Below, one piece after another: positions 19,320-29,827 of a DNA stretch of 64,000 bases. Origin of the DNA: an uncultured Gilliamella sp. (GTDB lineage: Bacteria; Pseudomonadota; Gammaproteobacteria; Enterobacterales; Orbaceae); NCBI GenBank assembly GCA_946481345.1, contig CAMLMY010000005.1:1-64000 (forward strand). The letters are read 5' to 3'. Below the pieces are notes generated by a model. That model was given only the letters and a program-made list of their open reading frames with translations, was not told where the DNA came from and ran no database searches. The first letter of the stretch is position 1; each line of letters begins with the position of its first letter. A program made the translations under genes and the position numbers.

Positions 19320-21680
19320 TTGATGAAAAAATTAACGCCGTCATTTATTGCAATTACCGTTACCCTTTCATTGTCTAATAGCTGTTACGCTATAGGTTTA
19401 CCTAAAGCTGAAAGTAATAATCCACAATGTCTTGCCAATGTTCCTAAATTTGATCGGCCTTTAGTTAAAGGTGATATTAACACATTACCAGTTAATGCCG
19501 AAGCAAACCAATTTAAAGCTATTTATCCAAATACAGTCATTTATCAAGGTGATGTTTCAATAGAACAAGGAAACCGCACAGTACAAGCGAATAAAGTTAC
19601 AATTGACTCAACGAATAAAAATAATCGTATGGCGATCTTACAAGGTAACATTAATTATCAAGATAATTTGATCAATATAAAAGGCAATAATGCATCAATG
19701 AATCTTAATAATAATGATACTCAAATTAGCCCTGGTGAGTACCATCTTGTCAATCGTCTTGGTCGTGGTGATGCTGATGAGATGAAACTTGAGAAAAATC
19801 GATTGATAATTCTAAAAAATGGCAGTTTTACCTCCTGCCCTGTCGATGACAGTACTTGGAGTATTAAAGGTTCAACGATTATTCACGATAATGAAGAAGA
19901 ATTACTTGAAGTATGGAATGCAGTATTTCGTATTGGTAAAGTTCCCGTGCTCTATTCGCCTTACTTACAATTACCTACAGGTAATAAGCGTCGTTCTGGT
20001 TTATTAATTCCTAATCTAAGTTATGACAGTGTCAGTGGTGTAGATTTTGCTTTACCTATTTATTGGAATATTGCACCTAATTATGATGCCACATTTACTC
20101 CAAGGGTATTGCAACGTCGAGGTCTTCAATTACAAACTGAATTCCGCTATTTAAATGAACTTGGTTTGGGTACACTAGCATTTGATTGGTTACAACATGA
20201 TGCTAAATATAGCGAAGATAGGGATAGATTATTAAATGGTAATAACTATGATGACAATCGTCATCGCTGGTTATTCTATTGGAAAAACGATGAATTAATT
20301 AATTACAATTGGCGTTTTACTGTTGATTCGACCCGTGTAAGTGATAATCAATATCTAGCAGATTTAGATTCTAAATATACATCCCAAACAGCAGGTTATC
20401 TTACACAGTTTTATAAACTGGGCTATAATGATCCTAACTGGGATATTACTTTGGGTTATAGACACTTTCAAGCCTTTCAAGATGGCGTTAAAGATTCTTT
20501 GTATCAAACTCAACCACAATTAAATATTAATTATTATAATTATGATTTTGGACCGCTAAAATTCAAAACATTTTCGCAAGTGTCTCATTTTATAAGCTCA
20601 GGAAAAAATAATCCTAAAGCATGGCGAGCTCATATTGAGCCATCATTTAATTATACTTTAACTAATTCTTGGACAATCTTAACCACTTCAGCCGGTATAA
20701 TGGCAACCCATTATAGTCAAGATAATATTAAAAGAAATATTGATCGATATAAACAGTTAGATAAAAATGTTAACCGCTTTATACCAAAATTTAGTATTGA
20801 TGGTAAAATTATATTTGAACGTGACTTCAATTTCATTGATGGCTATACCCAGACATTAGAACCGCGCGTAAAATATATCTATATTCCATATCGAAATCAG
20901 TCTAATATAGGAACTTATGACTCAACCTTATTACAGTTTGATTATGTAGGTCTATTTAGAGATCAACCATACAGTGGGTTAGATCGAATTGCTTCCGCTA
21001 ATAATATAGCTACAGGGGTAACAACTCGTTTTTACGATGATAATAAAGTTGAAAAGTTTAATTTATCCATAGGGCAGATAACTTATTTTACTAAATCAAA
21101 AACCAGTGAACATAATACTGAGTTAGATAAAAATTCGGATACTGGTAGTATCACTTGGGCATCAGATAATTTTTGGCGGGTTACTAATGATGTAATTTTC
21201 AGAAGTGGTATACAATATGATACTCGAATTGATACCGTATCTTTAGCTAATGCAATATTTGAGTATCGCCCATCAAGTGAAAAATTATTACAACTATCTT
21301 ATCGTTATGCTAACCATAATTATATCAATACGGTTGATTCAAATTCTTTATATAAGAATTATAAACAAGATATATCACAAGCTGGATTTGTTACGGCGTG
21401 GCCATTGTCACAAACGATCAATGCAGTAGGTTCATACTATTACGATGTCGGCTTAGGGCAAACTGTCGATAGCTCAATAGGGTTACATTACAGTGACTGT
21501 TGCTGGGGAATGACCGTACAATATGGACGAAAGTTAACAGATTGGGATTCAATTTCACGTAGTAGTAAATACGAAAATAAACTTTCAGTTAATTTTGAAT
21601 TACAAGGTTTAGGTCGTAACCGTGATGCGAAAGCAAAAATGTTAAACTTTGGTAAACTGCCATACACAACAACATTTTAA
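19320..21680 (+). CDS. lptD: LPS-assembly outer membrane protein LptD
   Basis: This 26-strand beta-barrel, with LptE, inserts LPS into the outer leaflet of the outer membrane. Its 786 residues comprise a signal peptide (about 1-25), a periplasmic jellyroll domain (KAIYPNTVIYQGDVSIEQGN; GRGDADEMK) and a C-terminal barrel. The four cysteines needed for the paired inter-domain disulphides are present: PQCLANV, FTSCPVD and the adjacent pair SDCCWGM. A second ATG at 19323 could be the start. It is first in lptD-surA-rsmA-apaH, the E. coli order minus pdxA and apaG. Confidence 0.97.
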   Translation: MMKKLTPSFIAITVTLSLSNSCYAIGLPKAESNNPQCLANVPKFDRPLVKGDINTLPVNAEANQFKAIYPNTVIYQGDVSIEQGNRTVQANKVTIDSTNKNNRMAILQGNINYQDNLINIKGNNASMNLNNNDTQISPGEYHLVNRLGRGDADEMKLEKNRLIILKNGSFTSCPVDDSTWSIKGSTIIHDNEEELLEVWNAVFRIGKVPVLYSPYLQLPTGNKRRSGLLIPNLSYDSVSGVDFALPIYWNIAPNYDATFTPRVLQRRGLQLQTEFRYLNELGLGTLAFDWLQHDAKYSEDRDRLLNGNNYDDNRHRWLFYWKNDELINYNWRFTVDSTRVSDNQYLADLDSKYTSQTAGYLTQFYKLGYNDPNWDITLGYRHFQAFQDGVKDSLYQTQPQLNINYYNYDFGPLKFKTFSQVSHFISSGKNNPKAWRAHIEPSFNYTLTNSWTILTTSAGIMATHYSQDNIKRNIDRYKQLDKNVNRFIPKFSIDGKIIFERDFNFIDGYTQTLEPRVKYIYIPYRNQSNIGTYDSTLLQFDYVGLFRDQPYSGLDRIASANNIATGVTTRFYDDNKVEKFNLSIGQITYFTKSKTSEHNTELDKNSDTGSITWASDNFWRVTNDVIFRSGIQYDTRIDTVSLANAIFEYRPSSEKLLQLSYRYANHNYINTVDSNSLYKNYKQDISQAGFVTAWPLSQTINAVGSYYYDVGLGQTVDSSIGLHYSDCCWGMTVQYGRKLTDWDSISRSSKYENKLSVNFELQGLGRNRDAKAKMLNFGKLPYTTTF

Positions 21681-21753
21681 TTTTACTTAATATAACTAAA
21701 TAAATTAATACAGTAATATTTATACTGTAACAAACAACATGAGTAGCGCAAAT

Positions 21754-23073
21754 ATGAAACTATCAAACCTATTGATTACTTTAAATTTAAGTTTAAGTTT
21801 AACCATAGGACTACTTACACCATTATCAACCGTTGCTGCACCTAAGGTTATTGAACGAGTAGCTGCGGTAGTTAATAATAATGTCATTTTGGAAAGTGAT
21901 ATTAACGACATGTTAAAAACAATTAAGGCCAGTACAGATGCGAGCAATCTACCTAATGATAAAGTATTAAGAGAACAAATTCTGGATCGCTTAATTATTG
22001 AAAATTTAATTTTACAAAAAGCCGCGAAAGCCAAAATAACAATTAATGATGATGAAGTCACCAATGCTATTGCTAGAATCGCAGGGCAAAACGGTATGAC
22101 GATTGATGAGCTCAGAAGTAAACTTTCAATAATGGGTATTAGTTACAGCAGTTATCGGGAACGAATCCATAATGACATGTTGATTGAACAGACCAGAATG
22201 AATGAGGTTAGGCCTAGAATTAAAATTTCAGAAAAAGAAGTTGAAACTTTGACTAAAAATCTTGCTGAACAACCAGCCAACAATAAAGATGTCAAAATTA
22301 GTCATATTTTAATATCAGTACCAGAAAAAGCGTCTAAACAACAAATTGATAATGCAATTAACAAAGCAAATGATATCCTTAATCGGGCACAAAAAGGTGA
22401 AAATTTTGCAAAATTAGCAGCGACATATTCAAATGATGATTACGCTTTAAAAGGCGGTAATATGGGTTGGAATAAACTCAACGAGCTACCAACTATCTTT
22501 GAAGAACGGCTCATTAGAGCACCAAAAGGCAGTATTATTGGCCCAATTCGTTCTGGCGTTGGATTACATATTTTGAAAGTAGATGATACCCGCACAGAAG
22601 CTCCCAAAAAATATACTATTGAAGAAATGAATGCTCGCCATATTTTAATTAAAACAAATGTATTGGTGACAGACGAAATAGCTAAACAAAAATTGAATGA
22701 TATTCGCAAATCAATAATCAGTGGTGCAATAAGTTTTGAAGCAGCCGCAAAGGCTAATTCAGAAGATCCTGGCTCAGCCGAAAATGGAGGAAATTTAGGT
22801 TGGAGTCGCCCAGATGTTTATGACAGTGGATTTAGAAATGCCCTAGTTCGGTTAAAAAAAGGTGAAATCAGCCAGCCAGTTAAATCATCTTTCGGTTGGC
22901 ATTTGATTCAATTACTCGATACCAAACAAACTGATGGCACAAATGCAGTTAAACAAGATCGGGCTTACCGATTGATATTTAATCGTAAATTTAGTGAGGA
23001 AGCACAAGTGTGGATTCAAGAATTAAAAGGCGATGCCTACATTAACATTACAGGTGAAGATAAGCATGAATAA
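21754..23073 (+). CDS. surA: Periplasmic chaperone/peptidyl-prolyl isomerase SurA
   Basis: SurA carries unfolded outer-membrane proteins, including LptD, to the Bam complex. The start was moved from the track's 21739 to the ATG at 21754 because MKLSNLLI gives a normal signal peptide (cleaved near TVAAPKV) and aligns with E. coli. The 439 residues show an N-terminal chaperone domain ([21 protein letters not shown]), two parvulin domains ([14 protein letters not shown] and [13 protein letters not shown]) and a C-terminal helix ([21 protein letters not shown]). It overlaps rsmA by 8 bp. Confidence 0.96.
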   Translation: MKLSNLLITLNLSLSLTIGLLTPLSTVAAPKVIERVAAVVNNNVILESDINDMLKTIKASTDASNLPNDKVLREQILDRLIIENLILQKAAKAKITINDDEVTNAIARIAGQNGMTIDELRSKLSIMGISYSSYRERIHNDMLIEQTRMNEVRPRIKISEKEVETLTKNLAEQPANNKDVKISHILISVPEKASKQQIDNAINKANDILNRAQKGENFAKLAATYSNDDYALKGGNMGWNKLNELPTIFEERLIRAPKGSIIGPIRSGVGLHILKVDDTRTEAPKKYTIEEMNARHILIKTNVLVTDEIAKQKLNDIRKSIISGAISFEAAAKANSEDPGSAENGGNLGWSRPDVYDSGFRNALVRLKKGEISQPVKSSFGWHLIQLLDTKQTDGTNAVKQDRAYRLIFNRKFSEEAQVWIQELKGDAYINITGEDKHE

Positions 23074-23863
23074 TCGTGTACACCAAGGGCATTTCGCCCG
23101 TAAACGATTCGGACAAAATTTTTTACACGATGACTATATTATTGAAAGCATTGTTGCAGCTATACAGCCTAAAGCAGATCAAGCTCTAGTAGAAATTGGT
23201 CCTGGACTAGCTGCATTAACTGTTCCAGTTAGTAAATACGTTGACCATTTGACGGTTGTAGAAATTGATAGAGATTTAGCCAGTAGATTGATTGATAATC
23301 CTCTATTAAATGATAAATTGACAGTTATTGAACAAGATGCTCTGACATTTGACTTTAATGAATTAAAGCAACAATTAGGTAAACCATTAAGAGTATTTGG
23401 TAACTTACCCTATAATATCTCTACACCGTTGATGTTCCATTTATTTGAATATGCCAATATCATTACTGATATGCATTTTATGTTACAAAAAGAAGTAGTA
23501 ACTCGACTTGTCGCCGCACCTAATAGTAAAGACTATGGTAGATTAAGTGTAATGGCACAATATTTTTGCCAAATTATTCCAGTATTAGAAGTACCTCCAA
23601 CATCATTTAAACCAGCACCAAAAGTTGATTCTGCGGTTGTAAAGTTGATTCCATATAAAGAAAAACCTTATCAAGTAAATGATGTCAAAATACTTTCTCG
23701 TGTAACAACTGAAGCATTTAATCAACGCCGAAAAACGATCCGTAACAGTTTAGGCAATATGTTTACAGCCGAACAATTAGTTGAACTCAATATTGATCCA
23801 AATTTACGCGCTGAAAATCTAACTGTTCAACAATATTGCCAACTTGCAAATGCATGGAAATAA
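23066..23863 (+). CDS. rsmA: 16S rRNA adenine-N6 dimethyltransferase RsmA (KsgA)
   Basis: RsmA dimethylates two adjacent adenines (A1518 and A1519, E. coli numbering) near the 3' end of 16S rRNA during 30S maturation. The track start (23033) lies inside surA. The ATG at 23066 gives [20 protein letters not shown], identical in layout to E. coli, and 265 residues. The SAM-binding motif is [11 protein letters not shown], the catalytic motif is NLPYNIS, and the C-terminal helical domain holds [15 protein letters not shown]. pdxA, which separates surA from rsmA in E. coli, is absent. Confidence 0.97.
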   Translation: MNNRVHQGHFARKRFGQNFLHDDYIIESIVAAIQPKADQALVEIGPGLAALTVPVSKYVDHLTVVEIDRDLASRLIDNPLLNDKLTVIEQDALTFDFNELKQQLGKPLRVFGNLPYNISTPLMFHLFEYANIITDMHFMLQKEVVTRLVAAPNSKDYGRLSVMAQYFCQIIPVLEVPPTSFKPAPKVDSAVVKLIPYKEKPYQVNDVKILSRVTTEAFNQRRKTIRNSLGNMFTAEQLVELNIDPNLRAENLTVQQYCQLANAWK

Positions 23864-23867
23864 TATT

Positions 23868-24686
23868 ATGGCAAATTTACTCATTGGTGATATTCATGGT
23901 TGTTATGATGAATTCATGCGATTACTTGAAAAAGCAAAATTCTCATCTTCAGATACTTTATGGTTAACAGGGGATCTGGTTGCCCGAGGACCTAAATCAT
24001 TAGATGTTTTACGATTTGTTAAGCAAAATAGTCAGAAAATTCGTATGGTTTTGGGTAATCATGATTTGCACTTATTATCAGTATATGCTGGTGTTACACT
24101 TGTTAAAAAGAAAGATAATTTAGATGAAGTCATCAATGCTCCCGATTATGATGAACTTATGAACTGGCTACGTAAACAGCCATTGGTTCAAATTGATGAA
24201 TCATTAAAATTAATCATGACCCATGCGGGTATTTCACCACAATGGGATCTTGAATTACTAAAAAAATGCGCTCACGATCTGAATGTTATGCTATCTAGTG
24301 ATTCATATCCCTTATTTTTAGATAAAATGTATGGTAACTTTCCTGATGAATGGTCATCAGATTTACAAGGATTGGATCGCCTACGTTATATTGCCAATGC
24401 GCTAACACGTATGCGTTTTTGTTATGAAGATGGCCGGTTAGATTTTTATTTTAAAAAATCACCTGAACAAGCACCAATAAAACTTAAACCTTGGTTTTTA
24501 TTGCCAAGTAAAATACCCGCACAATATAGTATTGCTTTCGGGCATTGGGCTGCATTAAATGGTAAAGGTACACCAGAAAATATTTATGCACTTGATACTG
24601 GATGTTGTTGGGGAGGAAAACTGACATGTTTACGATTTGAAGATAAAAAATATTTCAAAAAACGTAATATTGAAACGAAAAATTAA
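23868..24686 (+). CDS. apaH: Diadenosine tetraphosphatase ApaH
   Basis: ApaH hydrolyses Ap4A to two ADP and can remove Np4 caps from RNA. The track start (23844) lies within rsmA. I choose the ATG at 23868, giving [15 protein letters not shown] (272 residues, E. coli 280). Metallophosphatase motifs are [17 protein letters not shown] and GNHD, with later [11 protein letters not shown] and the conserved [14 protein letters not shown] and DTGCCWGG. The start is 4 bp after the rsmA stop. apaG, between rsmA and apaH in E. coli, is absent. Confidence 0.97.
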   Translation: MANLLIGDIHGCYDEFMRLLEKAKFSSSDTLWLTGDLVARGPKSLDVLRFVKQNSQKIRMVLGNHDLHLLSVYAGVTLVKKKDNLDEVINAPDYDELMNWLRKQPLVQIDESLKLIMTHAGISPQWDLELLKKCAHDLNVMLSSDSYPLFLDKMYGNFPDEWSSDLQGLDRLRYIANALTRMRFCYEDGRLDFYFKKSPEQAPIKLKPWFLLPSKIPAQYSIAFGHWAALNGKGTPENIYALDTGCCWGGKLTCLRFEDKKYFKKRNIETKN

Positions 24687-24713
24687 AGTTATTATTAACA
24701 AGGACTTATTATT

Positions 24714-26549
24714 ATGTCTGCATTATCTGTCATAAAATCTATTTGGAAAGTGATTAATGTAATAAGAGAAACGTTTCTTAATTTGATATTCTTAGTTATT
24801 ATTCTGCTTATCTTCGGCGGTATTGGCTTAATAAATGAAGCTCAAAAGCAAGATACAGTTCCTCAATATGGTTCATTGGTTTTAGATCTTGAAGGTGTTA
24901 TTGTTGATAACACGAATTACAATGATGAAATCTATGCACTACAAAATAAAATTTATGGTAAAAAAGTAAATACTTCCCGCGAAAATAGTTTGTTTATATT
25001 AACGCAAAAAATTGCCCAAGCAACCACCGATCCAAATATTAAAAGCATTATTTTAAAATTAGATAATTTTGTTGGTGCCGATCTGAGCTCTTTACAATAT
25101 GTGGGCAAGTATTTAACCAAATTTAAAGAAGCTAAAAAACCAATTTATGCCTTTGGAACAAGTTATAATCAGAGCCAATATTATTTAGCGAGTTATGCTA
25201 ATAAAATCTATCTAACACCTCTTGGCTCAGTCAACGTATATGGATTAGCTGCAAACAACTTATACTATAAAACCCTACTTGATAATTTAAAAGTTAATAC
25301 ACATGTTTTCAGAGTAGGAACGTATAAATCTGCCATTGAGCCATTTATTCGTGATGACATGTCGGAAGATGCGAGAAATAATACAACTCGTTGGTTAACC
25401 CATATGTGGGATAATTACCTTAATGATATCTCAACACAACGAAAAAAAGCCAATTCACAATTAGTGCCTGCACCTGAAACAATGCTATCAGAATTAAGAG
25501 CTGCTAATGGTAATATGGCTCAATATGCTTTATCTAATGGCTTAGTTGATGTTATTGCTTCAAGTCATCAATATGAATTAGAATTCACTGATCAACATGA
25601 AGTTAGTATTTACGATTATCAACTTAAATCAGAAAATGAACAATTAGTTGGTGATAATAATAAGAGTAATACTCCACTTATCGCTGTTGTCTTTGTCAAT
25701 GGTACGATCACCAATGGTGAAAATAGCAATAATGTAGCAGGAAGCGAAGACATTGTTCAGCAACTTAAAGAAATTCGTAAGAACCTAGATAAGCAAAATA
25801 TACAAGCTGTAGTATTACGAGTAAATAGCCCTGGGGGTAGTGTTGATGCATCTGAAGCGATTCGTAGTGAATTAGAAGCTTTACGTAGTTATCAAATTCC
25901 TGTCGTTGTTTCTATGGGCGGAATGGCTGCATCAGGTGGATACTGGATCTCAACTGAATCTGATTATATTGTTGCAAGTCCAAACACAATTACAGGCTCT
26001 ATTGGTATCTTCGGTATTATTTCAACATTTGAAAACTCTTTATCTCATATTGGTGTTTATAGTGATGGAGTAAGTACATCACCATTGGCAGGCAATAATT
26101 TAACTAAAAACTTGCCTGAAGAAACAAACCAATTAATTCAAATGAACATCAACAATGGCTACCAAACATTTATTTCGCTAGTAGCAAAAGCGCGAAAAAT
26201 GACAACGGAACAAGTAGATAAAATTGGACAAGGTCAAGTCTGGTTAGGAGCAGAAGCAGACAAAATAGGGCTTATTGATAAGTTAGGTGATTTTGATGAT
26301 GCCGTTGAAATAGCTGCAACATTAGCAAATTTAACTGATTATAAAATTGACTGGCCAAAATCTGAAGTAAATTGGTTTAATGCATTATATTCAGATATGA
26401 TAGCTATCTTACCGCAATCAACAGCTGAGATATTATTTGAACATCTTCCTGAAGCAAAACAGCTAAAACAACATATCTCTTTATGGAATAATTTTAACGA
26501 CACCCAAAATCGTTATATTTATTGCTTAAATTGTGCTGATGTTCGTTAA
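24714..26549 (+). CDS. sppA: Signal peptide peptidase SppA (protease IV)
   Basis: This inner-membrane serine protease digests signal peptides left after protein export. Its 611 residues include one N-terminal transmembrane segment (about 20-42, LIFLVIILLIFGGIGLI) and two tandem S49 domains facing the periplasm. The catalytic lysine is in the N-domain (VGTYKSAIEPF) and the serine in the C-domain (SMGGMAASGGYWIS), as in E. coli, which forms a Ser/Lys dyad across the two halves. The ribosome binding site is AAGGACTT. It ends at a strong terminator. Confidence 0.96.
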   Translation: MSALSVIKSIWKVINVIRETFLNLIFLVIILLIFGGIGLINEAQKQDTVPQYGSLVLDLEGVIVDNTNYNDEIYALQNKIYGKKVNTSRENSLFILTQKIAQATTDPNIKSIILKLDNFVGADLSSLQYVGKYLTKFKEAKKPIYAFGTSYNQSQYYLASYANKIYLTPLGSVNVYGLAANNLYYKTLLDNLKVNTHVFRVGTYKSAIEPFIRDDMSEDARNNTTRWLTHMWDNYLNDISTQRKKANSQLVPAPETMLSELRAANGNMAQYALSNGLVDVIASSHQYELEFTDQHEVSIYDYQLKSENEQLVGDNNKSNTPLIAVVFVNGTITNGENSNNVAGSEDIVQQLKEIRKNLDKQNIQAVVLRVNSPGGSVDASEAIRSELEALRSYQIPVVVSMGGMAASGGYWISTESDYIVASPNTITGSIGIFGIISTFENSLSHIGVYSDGVSTSPLAGNNLTKNLPEETNQLIQMNINNGYQTFISLVAKARKMTTEQVDKIGQGQVWLGAEADKIGLIDKLGDFDDAVEIAATLANLTDYKIDWPKSEVNWFNALYSDMIAILPQSTAEILFEHLPEAKQLKQHISLWNNFNDTQNRYIYCLNCADVR

Positions 26550-26558
26550 TTTTTATCA

Positions 26559-26584
26559 CTATCCGCCATGAATATGGCGGATAG
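26559..26584 (+). terminator. Terminator of sppA
   Basis: A perfect 11-bp stem CTATCCGCCAT / ATGGCGGATAG with a 4-nt loop, followed by AATTTTTC. It lies 10 bp after the sppA stop and could also act for the convergent gene at 26623. Confidence 0.85.
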
Positions 26585-26622
26585 AATTTTTCATTTGTTG
26601 CTAGATATTCCGTTCTAATATG

Positions 26623-28473
26623 TTAATGATTTTTTCTTTGACTGAAAAAATAACTCATATTTTTCATCGCTTCTTGAATATTTTGGTAATTTGGTACCTC
26701 GTTAACCTCACGATTATGTATATCCATATAACGACTAATACCAATTCTATTAACAAAATAGATATTATCTGGTGTTCTAACAGCATAAGAACTGTAGTTA
26801 GACATTAATAACCAATTACGATCAGTTATAGGTTGAAATAAATCATATCCGGTAGAATAATCCTTTATATCATTTTCAACATATAAATAATGCTTCATTA
26901 GGGTTGGGACAACATCTTCATGGTTAGTTAATTTATTACTGTTATTTATCAAATTACCTAACTCTGTCGCACCAACAATAATAAAAGGTACCTTAGTTTG
27001 TGCATCAGTATAATTACCATTATGCCCCCAAAAACCTAGTTTATTATCATTCATTTCTTGACTATGATCACCTGTTATAATTAACAATGTATCATTTAAA
27101 GAGTCTGATTTAATAAGTTCATCATAAATATTTTGTAATAAATAATCATCATAATAGACACTTTGTTTGTAACGATTAAAAATCGGCAAAGGATCTGTAT
27201 CATTGTTCAATGTCATATAGTTAAGATCGCCAATAGGTTTGAACTTAACTGAAAAATCATCTGGGAAATCATACGCATGAGGCGCATCATAAAATAAAAA
27301 AGAAAACGTTGGTCTTGAAATATCTCGCGATTTATACCATGCTAACCAATCATCAGTGATTTGTTTATCCCGTTTAGATGCTGAGCCATCTTTACTACTG
27401 ATTCTTAAGTTTTCAATAGTAACAAACGCAGTTCGATCAAATTCAGGTGCAGTTACTTTAGCTGATGTAAAAATACCAATATTATAATTTTCTTTCTGTA
27501 AAGTTGTAATAAATACGGACGGAATGCTACCACGTAAAAATGAATCCCAGTAAGTACCTGGAATACCATAAAAAAGTCCAAAAATACCGGTACGCGTTGC
27601 ATTACCTGTCGAATAATGATTATTAAAGATCACGCCATTATTATTCTTAACAAACTGAAAAGTATTTGGTGAGATTTCATTACTAAAAGTATCATATCGC
27701 CATGAATCTAAAACAATAAATATTATATTTTTAAGTTTTTTATTTTCTGGGTTAATCACTAACGGATTTTTAGGATAATCGACAGTTGCATTAATATTAT
27801 CTTTATCATAAACAACTTTTCGTGCACCTTCCTTATCAAAAATACTCATGATTTTTTTTGAAGTCAATGGACGATAAAGCGGAATATATTCTTTCACAAC
27901 CATTATTGGAGAATAAGCATAATAAAAACCAACCATATGTCCAAACTGGCTAATAAATAAAGAAGCAATTAATAGCAGTGTGGATAATAAAATTACTTTC
28001 GATTTATTATGAGGTTTAGATACTTGGAAATCAATAATATAGATAATAAGATATTCAACACAAAATGAAACGATAATAAGCGCCAGCATTAACAAATACG
28101 TTGTTATAGAAAAATCAACAACTTGACCTGATAATACCACTGATAAAACAGATTCATTAATATGGAATCGATATTGCTGAAAAACAATTGTATCAACATA
28201 TAATGTTATTTGAATAAAACTAAATAAAATAGCAAGAATGGCATAACATAAATATTTTCTTAACCACAGGGTTGGTATACAGATTAAAAAAAACAATATA
28301 TATAATGAAAAAAAATGTCCAAGTACAGCAAACACTGAAAATGTGCTACCAAGCCAAGAAAACGCTACATCAGGAACCAGAAAGAAACGTACTGCAATAA
28401 GAGATGAAATGAAGATATTTATTAAAACAAAACAGTATAATTTTTTCATAGTACTCACTAGTAGACCATCCAT
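26623..28473 (-). CDS. YejM/LapC-like inner membrane protein, sulfatase fold
   Basis: A 616-residue protein with the YejM (PbgA/LapC) layout: about five N-terminal transmembrane helices (DUF3413-like) and a periplasmic alkaline phosphatase/sulfatase-like domain from about residue 245 (IIFIVLDSWRYDTF). E. coli YejM senses periplasmic LPS and tunes LpxC turnover through LapB. Shared sequence includes STGNATRTGIFGLFYGIPGTYWDSFLR. Unlike E. coli YejM, this protein keeps a typical ITGDHSQE and WGHNGNY, metal-site motifs of active sulfatases. The start is uncertain: an ATG at 28449 (MKKLYCFVL) has a better membrane-protein N-terminus. The family call is solid; the LPS-control role is inference. Confidence 0.8.
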   Translation of the reverse strand: MDGLLVSTMKKLYCFVLINIFISSLIAVRFFLVPDVAFSWLGSTFSVFAVLGHFFSLYILFFLICIPTLWLRKYLCYAILAILFSFIQITLYVDTIVFQQYRFHINESVLSVVLSGQVVDFSITTYLLMLALIIVSFCVEYLIIYIIDFQVSKPHNKSKVILLSTLLLIASLFISQFGHMVGFYYAYSPIMVVKEYIPLYRPLTSKKIMSIFDKEGARKVVYDKDNINATVDYPKNPLVINPENKKLKNIIFIVLDSWRYDTFSNEISPNTFQFVKNNNGVIFNNHYSTGNATRTGIFGLFYGIPGTYWDSFLRGSIPSVFITTLQKENYNIGIFTSAKVTAPEFDRTAFVTIENLRISSKDGSASKRDKQITDDWLAWYKSRDISRPTFSFLFYDAPHAYDFPDDFSVKFKPIGDLNYMTLNNDTDPLPIFNRYKQSVYYDDYLLQNIYDELIKSDSLNDTLLIITGDHSQEMNDNKLGFWGHNGNYTDAQTKVPFIIVGATELGNLINNSNKLTNHEDVVPTLMKHYLYVENDIKDYSTGYDLFQPITDRNWLLMSNYSSYAVRTPDNIYFVNRIGISRYMDIHNREVNEVPNYQNIQEAMKNMSYFFSQRKNH

Positions 28474-28587
28474 TCACTTAACATCAAAAGAATCTTACAG
28501 TATTTTATACTGAAACGTAGTGCTTTCCTGAAACTTTTTAACAAGTTAGCATTATCTAGATAAATACTAATAAAATATTAACAAAAA

Positions 28588-28606
28588 AGGGCTCTAATTG
28601 AGCCCT
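28588..28606 (-). terminator. Terminator of the moaCDE-ybhL unit
   Basis: Stem AGGGCTC / GAGCCCT with a 5-nt loop, followed on the minus strand by TTTTTTG. It lies 19 bp past the ybhL stop. Confidence 0.85.
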
Positions 28607-28624
28607 CTTTCTAGATTCAAACCA

Positions 28625-29323
28625 TTATCGTCTATCGGCAAAAATTCTTAATAACATAATAAATAAATTGATAAAATCAAGATAAAGTTGTAATGCACCT
28701 AAAATAACATAACGTCTAAATATATTCTGATCGTCTTGAGGTAAACCGTCACCTAATTCTTTCAATTTTTGAGTATCGTAAGCAGTTAATCCTGCAAAAA
28801 CAAATACACCAATATAGGTAATAGCCCACATCAATGGTTCACTATGCATAAATATATTCACTAATGATGCAATGACTAATCCAATTAATCCCATAAATAA
28901 GAAACGACCGAAACTAGACAAATCTCGCTTAGTAGTATAGCCATAAAAAGCCAAAGCTGCGAACATACCTGCGGTAATAAAAAACACACTTGCTATTGAC
29001 GATGAAGTATAAACTAGAAAATAGATTGAAAAGGTACAACCATTTAAAACCGAATAAAGCATAAATAATGTCGTTGCGGCAGCGCCAGAAAGACGATTAA
29101 TCATGCCAGAAATAACGAAAACTAATGCCAGTTCCGCTATCATCAATACCCACATACCTTTATATAATAATTGTATCAGCGCAAGATTACTTGATGCAAA
29201 CCAAGCAACTAAAGCTGTTAATAATAAACCAACAGTCATCCAACCATATACATGGCTCATATACGTTTGTACACGACTGCCAGCTTGTTCATTAATCAAG
29301 CCATTCGGCGAAAAACTTGCCAT
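28625..29323 (-). CDS. ybhL: Bax inhibitor-1 family membrane protein YbhL
   Basis: A 232-residue, seven-helix inner membrane protein of the BI-1/YccA family. It is very close to E. coli YbhL over its whole length (SRVQTYMSHVYGWMTVGLLLTALVAW near the start; ITYIGVFVFAGLTAYDTQKLK; ALQLYLDFINLFIMLLRIFADRR at the end). BI-1 relatives are proton-sensitive calcium leak channels; the bacterial role of YbhL is not settled. It follows moaE as in E. coli, where ybhL comes directly after the moa operon. Confidence 0.92.
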   Translation of the reverse strand: MASFSPNGLINEQAGSRVQTYMSHVYGWMTVGLLLTALVAWFASSNLALIQLLYKGMWVLMIAELALVFVISGMINRLSGAAATTLFMLYSVLNGCTFSIYFLVYTSSSIASVFFITAGMFAALAFYGYTTKRDLSSFGRFLFMGLIGLVIASLVNIFMHSEPLMWAITYIGVFVFAGLTAYDTQKLKELGDGLPQDDQNIFRRYVILGALQLYLDFINLFIMLLRIFADRR

Positions 29324-29379
29324 TCCTTATCTCTCCTAAAAATGCCATATAAACTATCGTATTATATATTAAATAGGGA

Positions 29380-29823
29380 TTAATTCCATTTTTTCAATGC
29401 ATCTACGTCAGTTTTTTTTGCTTCAACCCAGCTATCGCCATCAATGGTTCGTTCTTTCTTCCAAAATGGCGCTTCATTTTTTAAAATATCCATAATAAAT
29501 TCAGCAGCCGCAAATGAATCGGCACGATGAGCACTACTTACCCCAACAAATACGATCTGCTCATTAGCATTAATTTCCCCAACTCGATGTATAACCACAA
29601 CTCGACTTAATTGCCATCTTTTTCGAGCATTAGCGATTATATTAGCTAAAACTTTCTCTGTCATTTCTGCATAATGTTCTAAATAAAGGCTCAATGTCTG
29701 TTTTTCAAAACAACGAACCTTACCCATAAAAGTGACAATAGCACCATCTTGGGGTAATTCTGAAAGCCAATTAATTAACTGATTATTATCAATTGACTCT
29801 TCATTTACTTTAATAATATCCAT
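29380..29823 (-). CDS. moaE: Molybdopterin synthase catalytic subunit MoaE
   Basis: MoaE, with thiocarboxylated MoaD, converts cyclic pyranopterin phosphate to molybdopterin. The track begins at a GTG (29835) inside moaD. The ATG at 29823 has AGGTGG eight bases upstream and gives 147 residues. Conserved features include DGAIVTFMGKVR, LYLEHYAEMTEK, VVVIHRVGEI, FVGVSSAHRADSF and PFWKKERTIDGDSWVEAK, which holds catalytic lysines. It starts 4 bp after moaD. Confidence 0.95.
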   Translation of the reverse strand: MDIIKVNEESIDNNQLINWLSELPQDGAIVTFMGKVRCFEKQTLSLYLEHYAEMTEKVLANIIANARKRWQLSRVVVIHRVGEINANEQIVFVGVSSAHRADSFAAAEFIMDILKNEAPFWKKERTIDGDSWVEAKKTDVDALKKWN

Positions 29824-29827
29824 CGTT

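Noticed and set aside
23033-23065. N-terminal extension of rsmA ([11 protein letters not shown])
   Set aside because: Lies within surA; the conserved start is MNNRVHQGH at 23066.
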